From Lampris incognitus (Eukaryota; Chordata; Actinopteri; Lampriformes; Lampridae), in assembly GCF_029633865.1 (NCBI RefSeq), contig NC_079211.1, positions 146,496,067 through 146,560,066 of the forward strand: 64,000 nucleotides of DNA. The letters are read 5' to 3'. Shown in pieces: positions 21,354-31,702 of the stretch (position 1 is the stretch's first letter; the number at the start of each line of letters is the position of its first letter). The notes under the pieces are model-generated. The model searched no databases and had not been told where the DNA came from. It saw nothing but the letters and a program-made list of their open reading frames with translations. Both the position numbers and the translations under genes were made by a program.

Positions 21354-22025
21354 CCCCTCCGAGGGGCGCCACCGGGCGACCTACCAGACCCGTCAGGGTG
21401 CGTCCTGTGGAAGTCCCGGATGAGGTTCGCGTCCAGGACCAGGCGACGAGGGACCCAACACCTCTCCTCCGGGCCATATCCCTCCCAGTCCACGAGATAC
21501 TGCAGGCCGCGACCGCGGCGCCGAGAGTCCAGGGGACAACGAACGGTGTAAGCCGGATGATCGTTGATCATACGAGGAGGTGGGGGCGGGGGGGCCGGAG
21601 GAACTAGAGTGCTGGTAGAGACAGGTTTGAGGCAGGACACATGGAAGGAAGGGTGGAGAGTGCGGGGCAGCTTCAGATGGACCACAGAGGGGTTAATGAC
21701 TTTGACAATGGGAAAGGGACCAATATACCTGGGGGACAGTTTCTTAGCGTCCGATTTCAAGGGTAGATCCTTGGTAGAGAGCCATACCTGGTCACCGGGG
21801 GAGTAGTCCGGAGCCGGGGTGCGATGACGATCCGCCAAGCGCTGGTAACGGCCGGAGGCCCTGAGCAGCGCAGCACGGGCTCGCCGCCAGGTCCGACGGC
21901 ACCGACGGACATGGGCCTGGACAGACGGAACCGGAAGGTCTACCTCTTGAGAAGGAAAAAGGGGGGGCTGATAGCCGTAAAGGCATTGAAAAGGAGACAA
22001 CCCAGTAGCAGACGATGGCAAGGTG
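21354..22025 (-). pseudogene. Gypsy-1 integrase C-terminus and chromodomain
   Basis: The frame gives [12 protein letters not shown] and [13 protein letters not shown] (integrase end), [14 protein letters not shown] and [14 protein letters not shown] (the GPF/Y module), then [27 protein letters not shown], a chromodomain that in this group steers integration to particular chromatin. The upstream coding sequence continues past the MITE at 22638. Confidence 0.88.
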
Positions 22026-22033
22026 TTATGGGC

Positions 22034-22637
22034 GGTGTGTAGACAAATGCTCACAAGAAAAATGCTCACAATACTAATAGAAAAAGAGACAAATGCTCAC
22101 AAATTGTTTTACAATCTTTATTTTTCAAAAAGTCAACTGAACATTCTGTTGCATGTCACATAAGACATATCACATAGGCCTGAGCATGTGAGAGGGATCA
22201 CATCTCCCTGACAAATGAAATGGTGATCTTAAAGATAATCATGATAATGAGACTATCAATTACTGTTTGGTAGTACATAATCTTAATTAACCTTTATTCA
22301 TGGAAAAATATTCCATTGAACAGTCTGTTGCATGTCACAAGAAATATCACATAGGTCTAAGCATGTAATAGGGATCACAGTGACCTAATTAAGAGGTGTG
22401 AAATAGAACTACAAAGGAAATCGATTTCATGTACATATTTTACTAGTGCATTGGGTTTTTAAAGTATTTGTACATATTTTCATAATTAAATCGATATGTA
22501 AACATATTTCATATTTGTATATCTGTATACTATCATTTTTCGCTGTAAATATAGATTATAAAACAATTTGTGAGCATTTGTCTCTTTTTCTTTTAGTGTT
22601 GTGAGCATTTGTCTTGTGAGCATTTGTCATGGAACCG
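22034..22637. mobile_element. 604-bp MITE with 8-bp target duplication inside Gypsy-1 integrase
   Basis: Flanked by TTATGGGC (22026-22033 and 22638-22645), an exact 8-bp duplication of integrase coding sequence. Nearly 65-bp inverted ends: 22041-22106 and 22563-22630 pair well, each holding three spaced GACAAATGCTCACAA motifs (one degraded on the left). The outermost seven or eight bases differ. AT-rich, non-coding interior. The 8-bp duplication suits hAT or P-type elements; I cannot name the family. Confidence 0.82.
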
Positions 22638-22645
22638 TTATGGGC

Positions 22646-23691
22646 ATATTCCACCCAGGGAAGTTGTAAGGACCAAGAGGATGGGTTGGCAGACACCAGA
22701 CAGCGGAGGACAGTCTCCAATGCCTGGTTGGCCCTCTCGGCCTGGCCGTTGGTCTGAGGATGGAACCCCGATGACAGGCTGACGGTGGCACCGATGGCAG
22801 AGCAGAAAGCCTTCCAGACAGCAGAAGTGAACTGGGGACCACGTCAGACACTATATCACGGGGAAGACCGTGGACCCGGAAAACCTCCCTGACCAGCAGA
22901 TCCGCAGTCTCTCGGGCCGAAGGCAGTTTAGACAAGGGCAAAAAGTGAGCAAATTTACTGAAGCGATCAACAACAGTCAATACGACGGTGTTACCGTCGG
23001 AGGCGGGCAGACCAGAGACGAAATCCAAGGACAGATGCGACCAGGGACGGTGTGGAACAGGCAGGGGGCGCAGCAGACCGGCACTGGCCCGAGTGGAGGG
23101 CTTATTCTGGGTACAAACAGGACAGGCAGAAACAAAAGACCCAGTATCCTCCGTCATGGAGGGCCACCAGAACCGCCTGCGGAGGAAGGCTAGGGTACGG
23201 GTTACTCCAGGATGGCAGGTAAGTTTGGAAGAGTGAGCCCACTGCAACACGCTAGATTTAACAGCGTCTGGAACAAACAAGCACCCGGGGGGACCGTTAC
23301 CTAGGTCAGGCTGAGTCTGTTGTGCTGCCATGACCTCCCTTTCAATGTTCCAGGTGACAGCCGCAGCCGCAACCACACAGGTAGAGGGAACGATGGTGTC
23401 AGGTTGGAGCTTGGGCTCAGACTCCTCCCCATGCACACGAGACAGAGCATCGGGCTTGGCATTCCTGGAGCCAGGGCTTGACACCCGACAGGGGACAGAC
23501 TGAGGCAGAGCAGACTGGAGGCATATGGCATGACAGACGGGACTCCAACTTGAAATTCTGGCCGATGACCAATCAATATGGGGACTATGCTTAACCAGCC
23601 AAGGATGACCAAGTATAATGGGAGCAAGTGGAGAATTGATAACAAAAAAACTTAACTCCTCTTGATGGTTTCCCGACAACAGGAGGCGCAC
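22646..23691 (-). pseudogene. Gypsy-1 protease end fused to integrase; RT/RNase H deleted
   Basis: The frame runs from [16 protein letters not shown] (after protease) through [13 protein letters not shown] straight to [12 protein letters not shown], which is the tail of RNase H. The whole RT and almost all RNase H are missing. Integrase follows: HHCC zinc module (H-x-H ... CPVC) and core D in [10 protein letters not shown] and [11 protein letters not shown]. After VSD (about 22841) a one-base loss shifts the frame, so the region holding the third catalytic residue is not reached in frame. Confidence 0.88.
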
Positions 23692-23699
23692 AGGCTCGG

Positions 23700-24956
23700 T
23701 CTTAGAGGTTATCCGGGCCAGGAGACGTCCATCCAGGGGTTTTCAAGAGGCTGGTCCAGACTCACAGTGGCAAGACCTAACTGCTTCACAACACTTGCAT
23801 CCAAAAAGCTTTCATCAGCTCCAGAGTTAATTAAAGCCAAAAGTTTAGGGGACTGACCTTTAAAACTGATGGTAGCTTGCAACTGGGTACGTGGACGAGG
23901 AGACGGAGGGCAGACAGTTGGGCTCACGAGGATCCTCCCCCTCCCTCGTGAGCCTGCTAGTCTTGACGGACGGTGAGGGCAGGAGGCGAGAAAGTGACCA
24001 GGCTGACCACAATACAAGCAGCTGTTCTCGGTGATGCGGCGTTGACGCTCCTCCGGGTTGAGCCGGAAGCGGCCGAGTTGCATCGGCTCTGAAGCTGGGG
24101 AAGAGTCCCGCCTCGGGCTTTCTCGGAGGACGGCAACCTCAGTCGAGCGAGCTCGGCCCCCAGAGTTTGGAGGTGTGACCCGTGGTAAGTTGTTGTGACC
24201 AGGAAAGCGGCGCGTCCTCTCTCGCCTCCGCTCCCGGAGACGGTTGTCCACACGAATGGCCAGGGTAACCAATTCCTCCAACCCCCCAGGCTCGGGGTAG
24301 GAAACCAATTCGTCCTTTATCGATTCGCTGAGACCGTTGGAAAAGCCGGCCTGGAGGGACTCGTTCCATCCGCTCTCCGCTGATAGCGTACGGAACTCAA
24401 CTGAGTAGTCGGCGACGCTGCGGGAACCCTGGCGGAAAGAGATCAGTCTTTTTGACGCATCCTTTATCCGCACGGGATGATCAAAAACCTGGCGAAAAGC
24501 GGTGGTGAACTCAGCGTAGGATGAGGAAGTGGAGGCCCGCATTTCCCACACCGCTGTAGCCCAATCCAGGGCGCTTCCCCGGAGAAGACCCATGATGTAA
24601 GCGACTTTGGCTCCATCCGTGGAATATGACTGGGGCTACTGGTTAAACACAATCTCACACTGCATCAAAAAAGGGCGACAAAGTCCAAAATCTCCATCAT
24701 ACTTATCGGGCGGGGCAACCCATGGTTCCTTGGCCAAAGTTGATGGCGCTGAGGGTGGCGGAGCTGGAGGGGCGGGTCCCGGGCTAGCAGAGGCACCAAG
24801 TTGGGTCTGGATTCCGGAGATCTTTGAGCCGAGCTCACGGAGGGCGTCAGCCATCTCCTGTAGCACCTGGCTGTGCTGGCCGAGGACCGATTCCTGGTTG
24901 GCTACAGCCTGGCAGACTGTGGCCAGGTCTGTGGTGGAATGGTCTGCTAGGTCCAT
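23700..24956 (-). pseudogene. Gypsy-1 gag-protease with internal amber codon
   Basis: Gag starts MDLADHSTTDLATVCQAVAN at 24956, only 16 bp after the 5' LTR. A TAG at 24636-24638 interrupts one continuous frame (both halves share the frame). Downstream are gag motifs FRQVFDHPVR, LSAESGWNE and a CCHC knuckle (CLYCGQPGHFLASC). The protease active site reads LINSGADESF, with Asn where an aspartic protease needs Asp (codon AAC). Confidence 0.88.
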
Positions 24957-24972
24957 AGTGGCTGGAACGTAC

Positions 24973-25294
24973 TGTCACGTATCAGGAAAGAACCCAAAAG
25001 CAGATGGGACAACCAGGTAAGGGAAGAATCAAGTCTTTATTGAAGTAACCGATCTCAGGGGTAGAGCAGGAGTCGGCTCAGTGGCAGGTAGGCAGGCAGG
25101 CAGGCAGAAGTCCATGAAAGGCGACGTTCCAGCGAAGACTGGACCACAGTGGAGGCTTTTTAAGGGTGATGATCGCTTTGATGTCAAGGGAGAGCGGCTG
25201 ACTGCTTTAAAGTCAAGGGAGAGAGGTTGTGACAGGGGGGGTCAGCAGGTGTCAGGGGCGAACGCTTTGATGTCAAGGGCGAGAGGCTGTGACA
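24973..25294 (-). repeat. Gypsy-1 5' LTR
   Basis: 322 bp, TGTCACGTATCAGG to GTTGTGACAG... to TGACA; about six substitutions from the other LTR. No TGG-type primer binding site follows on the - strand; the 16 bases before the gag ATG read GTACGTTCCAGCCACT. Confidence 0.93.
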
Positions 25295-25299
25295 ACTTC

Positions 25300-25714
25300 C
25301 TTTCTTAGGGCAAAGGAAGCACTACTGGCCGTTCAGAATAAAAGCTCCACTTTCAAAAGAAAAGTCCCAAAGGCAGGTCGTATCTGCTATGCTCGGAATA
25401 CAATACGTAAGACGTGGTGCTTTTTGAAATAACTGTTTTTTATTTCAAAGAAGAAAAGAGAAATAAAATAACAGTAACATCATTTAAAAATCCCACAGTA
25501 ATTTTTTTGACATTTTTTATTATACACTTGTACAGTTTAGACCCACCTGTAGACCATAAAAGACAACTCGAAGGATATTTTAAAACATATTTTATAGAAT
25601 TTGATCCAGTTAACATACGCCATCCTAACAACATCGTCGCTGTTGTTGACTGTTTTTGTCCAAAGCACAATACCTGCATTTATTATCAGCAGTGATGACT
25701 CCAGTAAGATTTAC
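25300..25714. other. intergenic
   Basis: AT-rich with a 93-codon frame (25414-25695) that shows no family signature. Nothing else seen. Confidence 0.35.
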
Positions 25715-25803
25715 TATTACTACTACTACTACTTTTGCCTGCTCCCGTTAGGGGGCGCCACAGCAGATCATCCGTTTCCATCTCTTCCTGTCCTCTGCAT
25801 TTA
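25715..25803 (-). mobile_element. LINE-D copy 3, 3' end only
   Basis: (TAC)n tail then CTGCTCCCGTTAGGGGGCGC and CATCCGTTTCCATCTCTTCC, the complement of the LINE-D 3' end; strongly 5'-truncated. Confidence 0.82.
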
Positions 25804-26282
25804 AACCCCCCAAAAAGATAGTGTTGTCACACAACCTTTTAAACAAGACATGAAATTACAGCTCTAATTTCATGTTCTGAACTGTTCTCAAATGAATCAT
25901 AAGTAAAGATATTAAGTAATTCTACACTTAGTTAAAGGCACAATCTGTTATCCAGATGTAGACCTAAGGTTTGTCCTGCTTCTAAAATTCAAAACACAGT
26001 ATTAGAAGCTGCTGTCACTCCCAGATTGATTGATGCCGTAAAAGGTTTGTTCACTTCACTAATGGTTGTAAAGTTTGGAGTAAAACAGACCTATATTTTC
26101 AGTTTTGATCGTTTGAGAAAGACACAAAATCCTTACTTTCCATCTATAACTCAAACCTTTTAATTATCCATGTGACTATACCTCAAATTTATATGGTCAA
26201 ATCAAAAATTATAGATTGGGTCTTTAAAGGGGTGAGACGATGATTTTATGAGCATGTCAATGTATTTTCCCATTGTCTGCCT
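25804..26282. other. 3' flank of the taste-receptor gene
   Basis: AT-rich, no repeat or gene recognised. Confidence 0.4.
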
Positions 26283-27230
26283 TCATATGGTTGCTGTGGA
26301 CGTGTTCGGTGGTTTTGCGTTGCAGAATAGCGCACAGAGGTGTTCCCGCAGGCGGCGGTTGGAGGCGGTCTGGAGGACCGCGGAGGCGATGCAGTAAATG
26401 GACAAACTCAAAAACACCATGTCCGTGCTGAGGGAAAATTTGAAGAAATAGCTGAAATAATACAGAGAGATGGTGAACGTCGTGGTCACATAGACCCCCA
26501 CTAGGGCCACTGTGAGCTGGGACACCAAGAGGTAGGAAGAGATGCCAGATGGGGTGTTCTGGTTCTTCTGCATGGATATGGTGTGTCTGCACAGGAAGAT
26601 GACCAGCCGGAGGGCCGTGGGCAGCAACACCACCAAGGGCAGCAGAGCCAGATAGCAGACAAAGCTGACCATGTACGAACTGGTGTCGATCCAAGAGGGG
26701 AACAGGTGTATCTCCTTCGTGCAGGTGGTGTTCTCAAGGGCGTTAATAGGGAGGGACTCGTTGACTTTGATGCGGCGCAGTAATAACATGGGGGTGACGA
26801 ACAGACAGGAGGTCATTAGGGTCAACGCCATGATCACGCCAGTAATGGCCGAGATGTTCCTCTTGATCCCGTGGAATAGCGGCGAGGAGAAGCTCACCAC
26901 CTTGATGCAGTAGATCAGGCTCAGACAGGCAGTGGACCAGAAGCTGGTGCAGCTGCCACAGAACCAGATGAACAGAACCAGACTGTGTAGCCAAGGCAGG
27001 TCGCTCCAGCAGGGCACTCCGAACCACTCCGACATCGCCAACAAGAAGGTGGCGATGTGCAGGAGGATGTTGCACAGGGAGATGGAGCAGATGATGGCAG
27101 CCACCATCCAGATGCCTCCAGACCGCAGCTGCTCCACGATGGTGGCAGTCAGGTTGAAGATGTTCCACAGAACTCCGACCAGAACCAGAATCGCAGTCCC
27201 GTACAATTTGAGGTCTAATAACCCGAACAT
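26283..27230 (-). CDS. bitter taste receptor, TAS2R family (single exon)
   Basis: An intact 315-codon frame encodes a seven-helix receptor. TAS2Rs are G-protein-coupled receptors of taste and gut chemosensory cells that detect bitter compounds. Helices sit near residues 8-30, 40-66, 81-108, 124-150, 183-212, 232-260 and 270-288. The TM3 signature is clear: FWSTACLSLIYCIKVVSFSS followed by PLF (97-119), the LSxxYCxKxxxFSxPxF pattern of TAS2Rs. Loop 2 carries N-glycosylation sequons (NES 157, NTT 167), and the TM7 end SNRRLREHL (290-298) matches the family. The frame is open 44 codons further upstream (to 27362). I chose the ATG at 27228-27230 because it gives the usual length (about 300-320) and puts TM1 right after a short N-terminus. 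Intronless, as the family is. Fish have few TAS2R genes; which subtype this is cannot be decided here. A vomeronasal type-1 (ORA) receptor is the main alternative and fits less well. Confidence 0.85.
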   Translation of the reverse strand: MFGLLDLKLYGTAILVLVGVLWNIFNLTATIVEQLRSGGIWMVAAIICSISLCNILLHIATFLLAMSEWFGVPCWSDLPWLHSLVLFIWFCGSCTSFWSTACLSLIYCIKVVSFSSPLFHGIKRNISAITGVIMALTLMTSCLFVTPMLLLRRIKVNESLPINALENTTCTKEIHLFPSWIDTSSYMVSFVCYLALLPLVVLLPTALRLVIFLCRHTISMQKNQNTPSGISSYLLVSQLTVALVGVYVTTTFTISLYYFSYFFKFSLSTDMVFLSLSIYCIASAVLQTASNRRLREHLCALFCNAKPPNTSTATI

Positions 27231-27362
27231 GATGGCAGCTGCAGTCAAACTGTCACCGGTCTTTGGAGGAGACTGAGAAGTGTTACCAGGAACAGAACAT
27301 AAAAGTGCCCTGTAAATGCAAATCAGCTCCTGTGCGTCACCTGTCTGTTCATGAAGACACAT

Positions 27363-28298
27363 ATGAAAATATGAATCAGTCTCCTGAAGATCAGTAGTCA
27401 GTGATTAATTCATTTGTGAAAATGACCAAAGTAGTGTGGTCATCTTCTATGGAAGGAAAAACTGCAGTTTTTATAATGTCACAGTTGTGTGTGTGCATGT
27501 TTTAACAGGGTACTTTATACAGTACTCTGACCTTATTCCTCCTGGTTCATGTCTTGTGGTCAGACAGAATTTGCATTTCTTGAAACCAGACTGAATTTAG
27601 CATAAAAATTTACATTTGAGTAATTTACTTGATGCTCTCATCCAGAGTGAAACAAAAGGAAATAATACATGTTCTAGCTCAACAACACCACAAAATCATC
27701 TTTGTTGTGTTGCACTGTGAAACACAAACAAACAAAGCTGGTCCGCACACAATCAGGAGGAATGAAAACTAAGTTTTCTCTCAAGACCAAAAGTAAAAGT
27801 AAGAAAGAACGATCAGAAATAAAAATGCCCAAGAAGTTAAAGCTGCTGACAAAGTGAATGGCCGGCATATACAAATCCGTTTTGAACTGACTTTTAGATA
27901 TTCAAATGGATATGGCTGATTTGATCCATAGGAGAAGAACAGCCATGGGAGTCGCTCACTTTGTTTCAGTCAGTACTATTCACCAGACATTACAAATATT
28001 TAATATTCATGATATGCTTCAGGAAAAAGGAAATATTACACATCGAGGTCTCAAATTGGTTTACCAAGTAAGTTTCTACGTGCAATGAATTCGACCTGTT
28101 GGAGATTGTAATGTGATTTTCAAAGCCCTCTGAGACTGAACTGTGATTTTGGGTGATACAAATAAATTTGACTTGATTCACATGAAACACAAAATGTGTA
28201 TCACTACACAGGATATGATGTAAGAATCCTTGTACCATTTCCCAGAATGATCATTCAGACTGAAGACTAGTTCAAAAAACAAAATAAACACCAATCAA
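27363..28298. other. 5' flank of the taste-receptor gene
   Basis: AT-rich; no coding signal or recurring repeat found, apart from ATCA-type units at its right edge. Confidence 0.4.
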
Positions 28299-28765
28299 TC
28301 AATATTTGTCATTCATCTATCTTCAGCCGCTTCTCCGGGGTCGGGTCGCGGTGGCAGCAAGCTAAGTAGGACACTCCAGATGACCCTCTCCCCAGTAACG
28401 CCCCCCAGCTCCTCCTGGGGATCCCAAGGCATTCGCAGGCCAGATTGGACGTAGTCCCTCCAGCGAGTTCTGGGTCTACCCCGGGGTCTCCTCCCAGTTG
28501 GCCATGCCCGGTAAACCTCCAAAGGAAGGCGCCCAGGAGGCATCCTAATCAGATGCCCGAACCACTTCAACTGGCTCCTTTCGATGCGAAGGAGCAGCGG
28601 CTCTACTCCGAGCTCCCTCCCAATGTCCGAGCTCCTCACCCTATCTCTAAAGCTGAGCCCAGACACCCTACGGAGGAAATTCCTTTCAGCCGCTTGTATC
28701 CGCGATCTCACCCTTTCGGTCACTACCCATAGCTCATGACCATAGCCTGGACTCAATATTTATCA
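28299..28765 (-). mobile_element. LINE-G copy 1, 3' end with target duplications
   Basis: The - strand encodes GHELWVVTERVRSRIQAAER, VSGLSFRDRVRSS, LLRIERSQLKWFGHLIRMPP and RRPRGRPRTRWRDYV, the C-terminal part of a non-LTR retrotransposon. Flanked by near-perfect 13-bp duplications (28299-28311 and 28753-28765, one mismatch). The same family recurs at 52.1-53.0 kb. Confidence 0.85.
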
Positions 28766-28979
28766 ATCAATTAATAATTATCAATCAATGTCCTGAAGCT
28801 GTCAGTCGTTTTTGTGGATGTCAGACTCCAAAACAAAACTGCAAGCACATTTGCTAAGTAATACATAGTGAATTAACTAATTTAGCCATTACAGGTTTCA
28901 ATGTATGAGTGCAGGAATGACATTGGGATAATCAAACACATAACACGTCATTATAAACGAGACAAACAAAGTTGAGTGG

Positions 28980-29330
28980 AGGAAAATAAAGCAAGTGAGA
29001 GAAGTGAGGGTACAGATAAAGGGTTGATGCGGTTCCCTGTAAGATCCAGTTTGAGTTGCTGGTCACCAGTTTAGGTCATCACCTGGACCAGCTGTTTCAA
29101 CATGTACTTAAAAATGGTGATGACTGTTAGCTGGTTCAAACTGGTCAACCAGTTCATTGCTAGTTTGACCAGTTTGGCTAAATTGTTCTACCAGCTAGAA
29201 CACAGAAACTGGTCTACCAGCCAGACCAATTGGTCCGCCAGCTCACATCAGTTTACAACCAGCTTGACCAGATCGTACCAGCTAACATTTCAAGCTGGTC
29301 TTTTTGATTTTACTGCAGGAATGTCTGAAT
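28980..29330. repeat. degenerate ACCAGCT/AGCTGGT repeat
   Basis: Many spaced ACCAGCT, GACCAG and complementary CTGGTC motifs (for example at about 29025-29300) without a fixed period. Looks like an old tandem or MITE of palindromic character. Confidence 0.5.
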
Positions 29331-29482
29331 TGTTTGGAGAGAGCCCTCTTGTCAAAGCTACATAAAAGAGTTCTTTGTTTTGTTTCCACACCCAGATGGT
29401 AGTATCATGTTCTCCAATTTTCATGGGGTGGAAATAATATTTTGCATATTCATCACTGGCATTCAACTTGTAAATCCTGCCC

Positions 29483-30520
29483 TAATACCCCTGATCGTTG
29501 ACTCCCAGAACTCCATCATCGACAGCCTACCACCCTCAACCCTCTCATGCTACTGGACAGCTTGGAAAAGTTTCCATTACTTTCACGACCAGTATAACAT
29601 AACCTTCCTGTCGTTCGATCTCATCACCTTGACTTGTTTCATTACCAACGCCCATTCCATGATGGCTATTAAAACACATAGCATCAGGATTTATCTCAGC
29701 GCCATCAGCTTCTTCTCCAAACTGATAACCGGCAGTCTGAGCCCAGCCTCCAGCCATCCTCAGATAATTTCAACCTTAAAGGACTCCTTTGCCAGGGGCC
29801 AACTATAACTCCTCGCTGCCTTCCTCTTACTGCCAACTTGCTGTCAGAGTGCATCCATACCATCTGCTCCGGATACAGCACTCCTGACATTGTTCAAACT
29901 CAAGAAGCCATGGTCTTGCTAGCTTTATTGGTTTCCTCAGATACTCCGAATTCAACACCTCAACCATTCGCTTTGACCCACGCCACCACGCTTGCGTGTC
30001 AGACATCTTATTTCTCAGCGGACACCATGGTATTCTACCTAAAGTGAACAAAAAACAATCAATCCAGTCAACTTACACCCGTTTTTACTTCAAAGTCGAA
30101 TCACCACTACATCTTTCCAAGACCCTCGCAAATTACTTGCTATTCCGGTCATCTCAGACCACAACATCAACAGATTCTCTTCATCTCCAAATCCCGACAA
30201 GTGGCTATTCAATTCTGGTTCCACCGTCACTTCCGCCACATACTCCTTGTCTGGCATTTCTCCCGTTCATTACTCTGGACACTCCGTCAGGATCGGAGCC
30301 ACCACTTCAGCCTCCTGCAATGGCATCCCAGAACACCTCATACAACTCATGGGCCATTGGTCCTCCCAAACATATCACCACTACATCCGTTCAGATCTCA
30401 AAGATCTTAGATCCACTCAGTGGGGGTCCGTCTTTGCCCAGCTGTTACGGCCGATTCCCTATGAAGCTCCCCACAATGCAGCCAGCAACTGGAAGAACAA
30501 GAGCTATCTTTGTCTTTAAT
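29483..30520 (+). pseudogene. tyrosine recombinase of a Crypton/Ngaro/DIRS-type element, frameshifted
   Basis: Pieces in three frames line up as a tyrosine recombinase. First the N-terminal helical domain (29483-29808: SLPPSTLSCYWTAWKSFHYF, IYLSAISFFSKL), then LPLTANLLSECIHTICSG (about 29820-29900), then the catalytic part. Catalytic residues visible: Arg in GFLRYSEF (29939-29941), His-x-x-Arg in YSGHSVRIGATTSA (30280-30291), His/Trp in MGHWSS (about 30352-30360) and Tyr in HHYIRSD (30382-30384). At least three frameshifts separate the parts, so it is dead. No terminal repeats of DIRS type were found, so Crypton, Ngaro and DIRS remain possible. Confidence 0.72.
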
Positions 30521-30659
30521 AAATCATTTAAACGCATCTTGATGACGGTTTGGTCCTTGCTAATGAATTAAAGCTTATCTAGCGTGTTTCAAGAGCAGGA
30601 CCACGCGTGAACCGCACCACTTCCGGTAAATACCCACCTAACCATCTCCTCCCCTTCGC

Positions 30660-30853
30660 CCTCGTATTCCACATGACCCCCCTCCCCCCCACTGTCAGGT
30701 GAAAAGAGGCGGCTGGCGACTCCACATGTATCGGAGGAGGCATGTGGTAGTCTGCACCCCTCCACGGATCGCAGAGGGGGTGAAGCAGCGACCGGGACGG
30801 CTCGGGGGAGTGGGGTAATATTGGCCAAGTACAATTGAGAGAAAAAGGGGGGG
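30660..30853 (+). mobile_element. SINE-A copy 2, 3' half
   Basis: CACTGTCAGGTGAAAAGAGG, CCACATGTATCGGAGGAGG, GACCGGGACGGCTCGG and the tail TTGGCCAAGTACAATTGAGA. Confidence 0.85.
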
Positions 30854-30934
30854 AAATAAAAAAAAGAGAAGGGATTTTCAAGGACCCACATGAGTTCGGA
30901 AATTTTATAGGGAGAAACTTGGAGATGTATGGTC

Positions 30935-31050
30935 GAGCAGGATGATGGCCTGTCCTGGGTGTCTCCCCGCCTGCCGCCAAATGACTGCTGGGATAGACTC
31001 CAGCATCCCCGCGACCCCAGAGAGCAGGATAAGCGGTTTGGATAATGGAT
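30935..31050 (+). mobile_element. SINE-B copy 3, 3' end
   Basis: GGTGTCTCCCCGCCTGCCGC, TGACTGCTGGGATAGACTCC and GGATAAGCGGTTTGGATAAT, then GGATGGG. It abuts the 5' end of a LINE-D copy. Confidence 0.85.
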
Positions 31051-31545
31051 GGGTGCGCCAGGAAGGGCATCCGGCGTAAAACCTTTGCCAAATCAAATAT
31101 GTGGTTCATAAATCAGATTTCCATAACAGATCGGTTGAGGCCCGAGTTATCAACGACCGCCACCGGTACTGTTGGCCAGCAGGGTGCCGGTGGAAACTAT
31201 GCTACTGTTAGGAGAAGGAGAGGGGGGAGGCATGTCCAGAGGCAGCGGGAGAGGAGGAGGGGTAGGAGTGTGGAGGTGAGAGTCGGAATCTTGAATGTTG
31301 GCACTATGACTGGTAAAGGGAGAGAGCTGGCTGATATGATGGAGAGAAGGAAGGATATACTCGGTGTCCAAGAGACCAGGTGAAGGGGGAGTAAGGAAGG
31401 ATGCTGAATATGGAGCTGCCAGGTAAGAGGAAAAGAGGAAGGCCAATGAGGAGATTTATGGATGTGGTGAGGGAGGACAGGAAGAGATGGAAACGAATGG
31501 TGCTCTATGGCAACCCCTAATGGGAGCAGCCAAAAGTAGAAGTAA
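31051..31545 (+). mobile_element. LINE-D copy 4, 5' end joined to 3' end
   Basis: The left part encodes ARKGIRRKTFAKSNMWF and VRVGILNVGTMTGKGRELAD then MMERRKDILGVQETR, the start of an apurinic-type endonuclease domain. At about 31395 it jumps to the 3' end (MLNMELPG.., GAGGGAGGACAGGAAGAGAT, CCCCTAATGGGAGCAGCC). Nearly the whole RT is deleted. This is the only copy in the window that shows the 5' end of LINE-D. Confidence 0.8.
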
Positions 31546-31702
31546 GTAGGCATGTGGAGCAAGGTTGTTATCATGGCACCATTTATCAACAAGGTTCGTT
31601 TTCTCTAGCCGGGTAGAGTTTCCACTGTCACGCTAATTGTTCCGCCATCCGCCATCTCCGCTACTGAGGATAGTTACTGGTAGCTGCTGGAAAACACAAG
31701 CG
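31546..31702. other. short unique spacer
   Basis: No feature seen. Confidence 0.4.

Larger units (their letters stand above)
21021..25299 (-). mobile_element. Ty3/Gypsy chromovirus-type LTR element, defective (Gypsy-1)
   Basis: Two 322-bp LTRs (21026-21347 and 24973-25294; TGTCAC...TGACA) are flanked by the 5-bp target duplication ACTTC (21021-21025 and 25295-25299). The LTRs differ at about six positions by eye (~2%). The element reads on the - strand: gag with a CCHC knuckle, protease, integrase and a C-terminal chromodomain, so it belongs with the vertebrate chromodomain-bearing Gypsy group. RT and RNase H are absent: protease-linker sequence joins directly to the end of RNase H. A 604-bp MITE sits in the integrase. 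It cannot be autonomous. Confidence 0.93.

Noticed and set aside
21042-25294. Gypsy-1 as an endogenous retrovirus with env
   Set aside because: No envelope frame; the coding order ends in integrase plus chromodomain, typical of Ty3/Gypsy chromoviruses.
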